Positions 1-6,622 of a DNA stretch of 44,648 nucleotides are shown here, in pieces. Made by a program: the position numbers and the translations under genes. Every line of letters starts with the position of its first letter. The first letter of the stretch is position 1. The stretch is from positions 1-44,648 of the forward strand of contig CATZZP010000018.1 of assembly GCA_958426775.1 (NCBI GenBank), read 5' to 3'. This stretch comes from an uncultured Bacillota bacterium. Lineage in GTDB: Bacteria > Bacillota > Clostridia > Lachnospirales > CAG-274. Under the pieces are notes generated by a model. The model was not told the DNA's origin. It did not search any database and saw only the letters and a program-made list of their open reading frames with translations.

Positions 1-60
1 CTCGAACCCTCGACCTCTGGCGTGACAGGCCAGCGCTCTAACCAGCTGAGCTACCGGGCC
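1..60 (-). tRNA. tRNA-Asp (GTC), 3' end cut off by window edge
   Basis: Read on the minus strand from position 60, the sequence folds as a tRNA. It has acceptor 5' strand GGCCCGG, D-arm GCTC...GAGC, anticodon stem CTGGC/GCCAG with loop CTGTCAC (anticodon GTC, Asp), a five-base variable loop, and the start of the T-arm with TTCGA. The last part of the T-arm and the 3' acceptor strand lie outside the window. A strong promoter lies just upstream. Other tRNA genes may follow outside the window, but none is visible here. Confidence 0.93.
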
Positions 61-90
61 ACATAAATGCTATTCATCAGCGACTTTATA

Positions 91-119
91 AGTATAATAT
101 ATTAAAATATAAATGTCAA
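91..119 (-). promoter_or_regulatory. Sigma-A promoter for tRNA-Asp
   Basis: On the minus strand TTGACA (119-114) and TATACT (96-91) are separated by exactly 17 bases. Transcription should start near 84, about 24 bases before the tRNA 5' end. The near-consensus hexamers fit a stable-RNA promoter. Confidence 0.8.
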
Positions 120-232
120 GTAAAATTTAAAAAAATAATTTTAAAATTAAAATACTTGTTATGTGACATAGTAAAATCAGAATTAAACCTATTGGGTGTT
201 GAGAAAAAAATATATAAGACTTATTTTGCTTT

Positions 233-414
233 TCACAAGGATAATTCCATAAAATATGCATATTTTTTTCTATATGTTTAAGCTCATCTTCCAAATACTG
301 AGAGGATAAGGTTTTGCTTACTTCATTTCTCTCTGACAAAACAGCGTTTGTATATTCTCTTACAAGACACAAAAATTCATTCAGATTTTCTTGTGAGAAA
401 ACTATTTTTACCAT
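233..414 (-). pseudogene. Deleted paralogue of the GNAT acetyltransferase at 38914-39393
   Basis: The open frame from 414 begins MVKIVFSQENLNEFLCLVRE. It matches the intact GNAT protein at 38914-39393 (MVEIILAQEKLNDFLCLIRE) over about the first 50 residues. It then jumps to the very end of the gene. In a shifted frame, 253-233 reads F-M-E-L-S-L-stop, the same C-terminus as the intact copy. The central part, including the acetyl-CoA binding region, is missing: an internal deletion of roughly 100 codons plus a frameshift. The 95-residue frame that continues to 127 is therefore a chance extension. No activity is expected. The relic sits between the LRR pseudogene and tRNA-Asp. Confidence 0.85.
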
Positions 415-440
415 TTTTACGTTACTTTTTAAATTTAACT

Positions 441-466
441 CGGGCTGTCGACTTATCGACAGCCCG
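441..466 (-). terminator. Perfect hairpin downstream of the first LRR gene
   Basis: CGGGCTGTCGA and TCGACAGCCCG form an 11-bp perfect stem with a 4-base loop. It lies 68 bases beyond the stop codon of the minus-strand LRR pseudogene and before the GNAT relic. The T-tract on the minus side is poor (GAGTTAAATTT), so termination may be weak. A role as an intrinsic terminator is inferred from position. Confidence 0.5.
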
Positions 467-533
467 AAAGCAATGCTTTTAAATTTTTTTCAAATCTTAG
501 AGGTAAGATTTTTAAATTTATCAATTCTGCCTG

Positions 534-1962
534 TCAATTTGCCTCTTCTCTTTCAAAGATAAAGGTATTATCCAATGCCTTTTGCAGAATATTAGCCCCA
601 TCATCTGCCAGAATATTGCCATCACCGTTTACATCAATATAATTGGTATATCCCTTTGTATAACGCTGGATTTTAGGTGTAAAGGTATTATCCAAGCTTT
701 TAGTAAGGGCTGTTGCACCGTCACTTGCGGTAATTACTCCGTCAAGGTCAACATCTCCGTAAATAAAGTCACGATTTACAACAGTTGCATTACCGCAGAT
801 TTCCTTAGTTATATCTACATCGGAATAGTTGTATTATAACTGCTCCCTCGGCTAAGCCCTCAAAGGCCAAAGTACCTATGGTTGTAACCGTATCGGGTAT
901 ATAAATTTCCTTAAGACTGCTACAGTCCTTAAAGGCATTGTAGTTTATATGGGCTATACCTGCTGATAGCTCCAAGCTTTTTAAGGCAGTACAATTATAA
1001 AAGGCATTGTCATAAATATATGTAACATCCTCTGATATTATCAACCTTTCAAGACCAGTACAATTAGCAAAAGCAGAAGATTTAATATTCATCAATGGGT
1101 TACCACTTATTGTTACACTCTTTAAGCCTGTACAATTTAAAAAGCATATGCTTTCTATTACCCTCATGGTTTTGGGTATTGTAATCTCCTTAAGACTTGT
1201 ACAGCCTTCAAAGGCACTAAAGTTCAATTCTTCTAAGCCCTCAGGCAAATTTATGTTTTCTAAGGCTTGGCACATATAAAAGGCATTAACTCCTATCTCT
1301 TTTACACTGCCTTTAATTTCTACTGTTTTTAAAGAGCTACAGTAAGCAAAGACATGATCATCAATAAAAGTTACAGACTGAGGAATTACCACATTGGTTA
1401 AACTACTACAGCTGGCAAATTAGGAGCTATATATGGATGTTACTTCCTCCGGAATTTTAATACTTTCTAAGCTTTTGCAATATTCAAATATATATGAACC
1501 TATATATGTTACACTATCCGGTATAACTATCTCCTTTAGATTTATACAGCCCTCAAAGGCATGATTATTTACACTTGTTACTGTATCCGGAATTACAAAC
1601 CTCTCTAAGGATCTACACTCTGCAAAGGCATATATACCTATGCTGGTTACACCCTCCGGTATAACCAGCTCTGTTATCTGTGTACATCCCTCAAAGGCAT
1701 TATTACCTATCTTTGTAACATTAACACCATTGATTTTCTCTGGGATAATTGCCTTGGTAACAGTTTTATCACAGTATATAATTTCCCCTGTTGCCTCGTT
1801 AAAGTAAATATTGTCCCCTGTAACAGCTATAACTGTATCGGAGGTAGCGATATCATCTGCATATTAGCTTATAGCCTTGTCCTCAGAAATATCAGCATAT
1901 ACAAGGTCTATACATAAGGTTACCATTACAAGGCTTAAAAACGCTGCTAAATATTTTTTTAT
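534..1962 (-). pseudogene. BspA-type LRR protein with C-terminal dockerin repeats, broken (copy 1)
   Basis: Minus-strand translation gives a signal-peptide-like start (KKYLAAFLSLVMVTLCID), many LRR_5/BspA repeats of the form IPxxVTxIxxxAFxxCxxL, and a two-repeat dockerin-like end (GDVDLDGVITASDG, then DVNGDGNILADDG). The frame is broken three ways: TAA at 1866-1864, TAA at 1422-1420, and a one-base frameshift near 832-840 just before the dockerin part. The expected start codon at 1962-1960 reads ATA instead of ATG. The C-terminal 196 bp are nearly identical to those of the intact neighbour at 2238-4922. An apparent 195-residue frame at 805-1392 is only a fragment. The protein would have been a secreted surface adhesin-like factor; it is now probably not made. 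Confidence 0.87.
577..772. repeat. Direct repeat A, copy 1 (dockerin region of LRR copy 1)
   Basis: This segment aligns without gaps to 2275-2470. I count about 15 differences in 196 bases (roughly 92% identity). It encodes the dockerin-like end of LRR copy 1 on the minus strand. Recombination between the copies would delete about 1.7 kb. Confidence 0.85.
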
Positions 1963-1991
1963 AATAAAACTCCCCTTCTAAATATAAATTT

Positions 1992-2032
1992 CTGCTATCT
2001 CACTGCCCTCTCGGGGAAGATAGCAGTTTTTT
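1992..2032 (+). terminator. Hairpin with plus-strand T-run in the leader of LRR copy 1
   Basis: CTGCTATCT (1992-2000) and AGATAGCAG (2018-2026) pair, with an inner CCC/GGG stem, and are followed on the plus strand by six T (2027-2032). This has the form of a plus-strand intrinsic terminator, but no plus-strand gene lies upstream. On the minus strand it would sit in the 5' leader of LRR copy 1. The rest of 1963-2193 is AT-rich with nothing clear. Confidence 0.45.
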
Positions 2033-2193
2033 ACACATAAACTAAGACTTTAGCACGTCTTGATTAATATTGTTATAAATATTTATGGTAATTTTAAATC
2101 AATTTGTAATAAATTTACAAACTCCATATTTATTAATTTATCACAAGCTTATATTAATTACAATAGATTTTCGGAAAAAAATTACTTTTTACA

Positions 2194-2226
2194 CTAAAAA
2201 AGACGGTGAAATTTTTCCACCGTCTG
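2194..2226 (-). terminator. Intrinsic terminator of LRR copy 2
   Basis: On the minus strand AGACGGTG and CACCGTCT form a stem followed by a run of T (seen as A at 2196-2200). It begins 12 bases after the stop codon of the LRR gene at 2238. Confidence 0.8.
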
Positions 2227-2237
2227 AAATGCTTTTA

Positions 2238-4922
2238 TTAAGGCTCTGCCGAGAATATAAAGCCGGGATTAAGTGCCTTTTGCAGAATATTAGCCCCATC
2301 ATCTGCCAGAATACTGCCGTCACCGTTTACATCAATATAATTGGTATATTCCTTTGCATAACGCTGAATTTCAGGTATAAAGGTATTATCAAGGCTCTTT
2401 GAAAGAGCTGTTGCACCATCGCTTGCGGTAATTACTCCGTCAAGGTCAACATCTCCGTAAATAAAGTCACAGTTAATAACATTAATGTCACTGCCTACAT
2501 AATTGCTTTGTGTAATTTCAACATCCGAGTAGTTATAGATTGCAGCATATTGCCATACACCTTTAAAGGCAGACTGTCCTATACTTGTTACCGTATCGGG
2601 TATTTTAACAACTCTAAGCCATTCACAGCCCTTAAAGGCATTATCCCCTATTTGGGTTATGCCTGTTGCCATATCCACCCTTGTAAGGCTTACAAAGTCC
2701 TTAAAGGCTGAATTACCTATGCTTTCAACCTCAAAACCGAATATAATATGGGTTATGCTTGCCTTAAACGGCTCCCATGGAGGAGTAGAGTTATCATAGT
2801 TATCCATTTTGCCTTTACCGTCAATATAGAGCTTATTGCCAACTATCCTGTAGGATATGCTGTCTGTTGTAGTACCTTCCGAAGTGCTTTCTTCCTCAAG
2901 GTAGACAATATTGACCTTATGAGTATTGTCATAATTTACCTTATAAAGCTCTGCATTATCGGCTACACTGCCCTTATAGCAATAGATTGTTTCAAGGTTT
3001 GTACAGTAGTAAACAGGATATACACCTATGCTTGTAACGCTTTTGGGTATTGTAAGTGTTTTTAGGCTGCTGCAGCTATAAAAGGCACCGCCGCCTATGG
3101 TTTTAACACCGTCAGGAATAACTACGTTCTCAAAGTCAACATAGTTAAAGGCATCCTCGCCTATATTAATCAGGGTAGAAGGGAGAGTTACGGTCTTTAT
3201 ATTATTACAAAAATAAAAGCAATTCTCATTTATATCCGTAACACCCTCTGAAATTATTACACTGTTAAGATGCTTTGCACCGTCAAAGGCACAAGAGCCT
3301 AAAACCTTAACACCCTTTGGAATGGTGTAGGCTGCAGCCTGCTTATTTTCAGGGTATTTTATAAGCTCTGTCTTAGCCTTGTTAAACAAAACTCCCTCGA
3401 CAGAGGCATAATTACTGTTATTTTGGTCAACATTTACGGCAGTCATACCGCTGCAATTGGTAAAGCTATCATAGACTATTGAGCTTACATTTTCGCCTAT
3501 GTTTACGGTGCTTAGCTCAGAAGAAGAGTAAAATGCCTTAGTTGCTATGGTAGTTACACTTTGAGGAATATTAAAGCTTGTACCGACCTTATTCATAGGA
3601 TAGTATAAAAGCTCTGTCACAGCCTTATTGTAAAGAATACCGTCAACTGTTGCGTAAGTACTGTTATCAGGGTCAACATTAAACTCCTGTATAAACTGAC
3701 AAAGCCTTACCTTCTCAAGGTCCATTTCCTTAACATCAGCTCCGAAATTCATAACCTTTAAATTAGTGCAGCAATCAAATAAATATACACCCATATACAT
3801 ATCACTTAAAATTGTTGCACTTTCCAGAGAGGTACAATATTCAAAGGCAAAACGGCTTGCCTTGGTAACCGATTTAGGAAAGACAATGGTTTTTAAGCCC
3901 GTACATTGCTGAAAAGAGCGTTCACCTATGGTTAAAAGACCCTCAGGCAGGTCAACAGAGGTAATGCCCTTACAATAGCCAAAGGCATAATCCCCTATAG
4001 CCTTACAATTATCATTTATAACTATATTTGTTAAGCCTGACATTTCGTAAAAAGCTTTTTGGGCAATTTCCTCTTTACCGCCGTTAAGGATAATTTCATT
4101 AAGAGAGGTACAATCAGTGAAAAAATCGGCATAAGTACCGCTGATATTATTTGGCATAGTTACACTTGTAAGAGAGGTACAGCCTGAAAAGACACCCTCG
4201 CCTATAGTTTCAACAGTGCTTGGCAGGGTTATACTGTTTATACCCGTACAGCCTGAAAAGGCAGAATTACCGACAGTCTTTACACTTTCGGGAATAGTAA
4301 TACTGCTTAAACCTGTACAACCGCTGAAAGCTGACTCTTCTATATAGGGACAGTTATTATTTAAGGTTATGGATTTAAAATTATCCATATTTATAAAGTC
4401 ATTTGCCTTAATACCTCTGCTGCCGCCTGTAAGAATTAATGTTTCCATTTTTTTATCGGAGCTGAAAGCTTCGGCATAAGTATCCTCAATACAGTTTGGC
4501 ATGGTTACACTTTCAAGGGAATTACAAAAGGAAAATACTCCATTACCTATATAAGTAACACTTTCAGGTACAAATATGGTTGATAAGCCACATTCCGAAA
4601 AGGCATAATCCTCTATACTTGTTACGCTGTCGGGAATTGTAACGGAGGTAAGGTTTTGGCAAAACTCAAAGGCACCGTTGCCTATAGAGGTTACCTTTAC
4701 ACCGTTTATTTCCAAGGGTATATCTGCAATAATTACACTGTCATCACAGCCTGTTATAGCTCCCTTAGCCTCATCAAAATAAATATAGCCTCCCGTAACA
4801 GCATAGGCTGTTTGGCTGTTGTATGCCATATTTTTCTCCTGAGAAGAAGTTTCTGCGTAAACAGTGCTGAAGCAAAATAAAATAATTACAAAACTAAATA
4901 AAGCACATATCTTTTTATTCAT
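2238..4922 (-). CDS. Secreted BspA-type LRR protein with C-terminal dockerin repeats (copy 2, intact)
   Basis: This is an 894-residue protein. Residues 1-23 form a signal peptide (MNKKICALFSFVIILFCFST). A long array of LRR_5/BspA repeats follows (for example SVTIPDSVTSIEDYAFSECG), interrupted by inserts of the YATVDGILYNK type. A further LRR block begins near YRIVGNKLYIDGKGKM. The last ~65 residues hold two dockerin-like calcium loops, DVDLDGVITASD and DVNGDGSILADD. BspA-type LRR proteins are surface proteins often tied to adhesion; dockerins bind cohesin modules. No LPXTG, SLH or transmembrane anchor is seen, so anchoring through the dockerin is plausible. The start has an AAAGGTG ribosome site. 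It lies 41 bases after the LRR copy 3 reading frame and is probably co-transcribed with it. It is the only intact member of three. Confidence 0.88.
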   Translation of the reverse strand: MNKKICALFSFVIILFCFSTVYAETSSQEKNMAYNSQTAYAVTGGYIYFDEAKGAITGCDDSVIIADIPLEINGVKVTSIGNGAFEFCQNLTSVTIPDSVTSIEDYAFSECGLSTIFVPESVTYIGNGVFSFCNSLESVTMPNCIEDTYAEAFSSDKKMETLILTGGSRGIKANDFINMDNFKSITLNNNCPYIEESAFSGCTGLSSITIPESVKTVGNSAFSGCTGINSITLPSTVETIGEGVFSGCTSLTSVTMPNNISGTYADFFTDCTSLNEIILNGGKEEIAQKAFYEMSGLTNIVINDNCKAIGDYAFGYCKGITSVDLPEGLLTIGERSFQQCTGLKTIVFPKSVTKASRFAFEYCTSLESATILSDMYMGVYLFDCCTNLKVMNFGADVKEMDLEKVRLCQFIQEFNVDPDNSTYATVDGILYNKAVTELLYYPMNKVGTSFNIPQSVTTIATKAFYSSSELSTVNIGENVSSIVYDSFTNCSGMTAVNVDQNNSNYASVEGVLFNKAKTELIKYPENKQAAAYTIPKGVKVLGSCAFDGAKHLNSVIISEGVTDINENCFYFCNNIKTVTLPSTLINIGEDAFNYVDFENVVIPDGVKTIGGGAFYSCSSLKTLTIPKSVTSIGVYPVYYCTNLETIYCYKGSVADNAELYKVNYDNTHKVNIVYLEEESTSEGTTTDSISYRIVGNKLYIDGKGKMDNYDNSTPPWEPFKASITHIIFGFEVESIGNSAFKDFVSLTRVDMATGITQIGDNAFKGCEWLRVVKIPDTVTSIGQSAFKGVWQYAAIYNYSDVEITQSNYVGSDINVINCDFIYGDVDLDGVITASDGATALSKSLDNTFIPEIQRYAKEYTNYIDVNGDGSILADDGANILQKALNPGFIFSAEP
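2275..2470. repeat. Direct repeat A, copy 2 (dockerin region of LRR copy 2)
   Basis: This is the partner of 577-772: same length, same orientation, about 92% identical. The identity ends abruptly upstream, where the LRR parts of the two genes diverge. That pattern fits gene conversion or strong constraint on the dockerin end. Confidence 0.85.
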
Positions 4923-4963
4923 AAAAATTCACCTTTTATAAGTTCCTACCCATAGTTTAAAAA

Positions 4964-6505
4964 TTAAGCATCGGTACGGTTAAGAATATGTACGGCGTCT
5001 AAAATATCAACAGCATTATCACAGTTTGCATCGGCAATATATTTTTCTGTACCTGTTACGGAGGAAGCATCAAATGCCTTTCTTATTACGGAAGCACTGT
5101 CTGATTTTTCAATAATTTTATCACCGTCCATATCACCTAAGTAGAAAATTACATCATCTGTATAGGCTTTATATGTGTTCTCCTTTACCCTATTTTCAAA
5201 GACTGAATTTTTATGGGTGTATATTTTGGTAAAATCAGAACCATAGAAAATAAAGTCGTTTACAGTAGTTACACTATCAGGTACAACTATGATTTTTAAG
5301 GCTGTACAGCCTGAAAAGTTGCTTGGCAAATCCGTTATATTACCTGATATAATCACAGTTTCAAGAGCAGTTATGTATGAAAAAGAGCTTGAATTAATAG
5401 TTGTTACTTCATTAGGTATAAAATATTCCGTATCCTTTTTTCCGCAGGGATAAAAAATAAGAGTTTTTTTATCCTTTGAAAACAACACTCCCTCTAAGGA
5501 AGAGTAAGTAAGGTTTTCCTCATTTACATTTATACTCTCTAAGTCTTTACAACCATTAAAAGTATTGCCCTGTATTGATTTAACGTTTAAAGGTATATCT
5601 ATTGTTGTTAAACCGCTGTAGCTGAAGGCATAAGCACCCATTGTTGTTACCGTATCGGGTATGGTTATATTTGTTAAGGCGTAACCGCTTGTAAAAGCAC
5701 TATCACCTATTAACTCTAAATTATTTGACAGCTTTATATCGGATAATTTTGAACAACCGTAAAAAGTATCTTTTTCTAAGGTTTTTACACTATCAGCCAT
5801 AACTACCTTTTTTAAGGTTTGGCAATTATTAAAGGCTCCTTCACCTACAACCTCTATACCGTCTGATATAATTACCTCCTCCAAACCTGTACAGTAATTA
5901 AAAGCACGTTTTGGTATGGTCTTAAGGCTTCCCGGTATGAGAATACTGCTTAAGCCTTTGCAATTATCAAAGGCATTTTCACCCATAGTATGTAAGGTAG
6001 ATGGCAGGGTTAAGGTTTCTAAGCCTGTACAATAGTAAAATGCCCATGAATTTACGGTAGTTAAGCCCTCAGGCAAATTAATATTAGTTAAAGAAGTACA
6101 ATAGAAAAAAGCATAGGTATCAATAAACTCTAAGTTTTCGGATAATTATATACTTTCAAGTGCCGTACATTCCTCAAAGGAGCTTATACCTATTGATGTT
6201 ACCGTATCGGGCAAAACAACTGTTTTTAAATTAGTACAGTTATCAAAGGCATAATTTCCAATTTTTTGTACGGTTACCCCGTCAATTTTCTCGGGAATAA
6301 GGGCAGCTGTAACAGAGCTTTCACAATCATAAACAGCACCTGTAGACTTATCAAATCTGATATTGCCGCCTTCAACCGCATAATATACAAACTCACTTTC
6401 ATACAATTGAACATTTGAGCCTGCCTCATTACCGTAGGCTGTAATTGAGCCTGTAACTGCCATAGCTAAAGCTAAGGTAAGTCCTAAAAATCTTTTAATT
6501 TTCAT
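4964..6505 (-). pseudogene. BspA-type LRR protein with dockerin repeats, split by one nonsense codon (copy 3)
   Basis: The start at 6505 (MKIKRFLGLTLALAMAVTGS, a signal peptide) is preferred over an upstream ATG because GGGGG lies just before it. The frame is continuous to 4964 except for one TAA at 6148-6146 (codon 120), inside a normal LRR between TALESI and LSENLEFIDTYAFF. Without that stop the protein would be about 513 residues: signal peptide, BspA-type LRRs, then a dockerin-like pair (DMDGDKIIEKSD and DANCDNAVDILD). As it stands, a 119-residue secreted stub could be made, and the rest would need readthrough or restart at a methionine at 6076. A sequencing error is possible but LRR copy 1 is also broken. 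Confidence 0.82.
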
Positions 6506-6546
6506 AATAATCCCCCTATGAATATATTTATTAAAAAAATATAACA

Positions 6547-6575
6547 ATTTTAACATTTTAACGTGTTAAAGTCAA
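6547..6575 (-). promoter_or_regulatory. Promoter of the LRR copy 3/copy 2 unit with a palindrome in the spacer
   Basis: On the minus strand TTGACT (6575-6570) and TAAAAT (6552-6547) are 17 bases apart. The spacer carries an inverted repeat, TTTAAC-2-GTTAAA (6557-6570), which overlaps the last base of the -35 box and could be an operator. The regulator is unknown. Confidence 0.6.
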
Positions 6576-6581
6576 TTACAT

Positions 6582-6620
6582 AAAAAAATCTACCACCTAT
6601 TGAGATGGTAGATTTTTTTT
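6582..6620. terminator. Bidirectional-type terminator after gyrA
   Basis: ATCTACCA and TGGTAGAT form a stem flanked by seven A on one side and at least seven T on the other. It ends gyrA transcription on the minus strand and lies just upstream of the LRR promoter. The symmetric flanks would allow function in both directions. Confidence 0.8.
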
Positions 6621-6622
6621 AA

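Noticed and set aside
582..839. Plus-strand open frames across the dockerin region of LRR copy 1 (and the matching one at 2085-2402)
   Set aside because: They are antisense shadows of the dockerin-coding minus strand; no ribosome site and no recognisable product.
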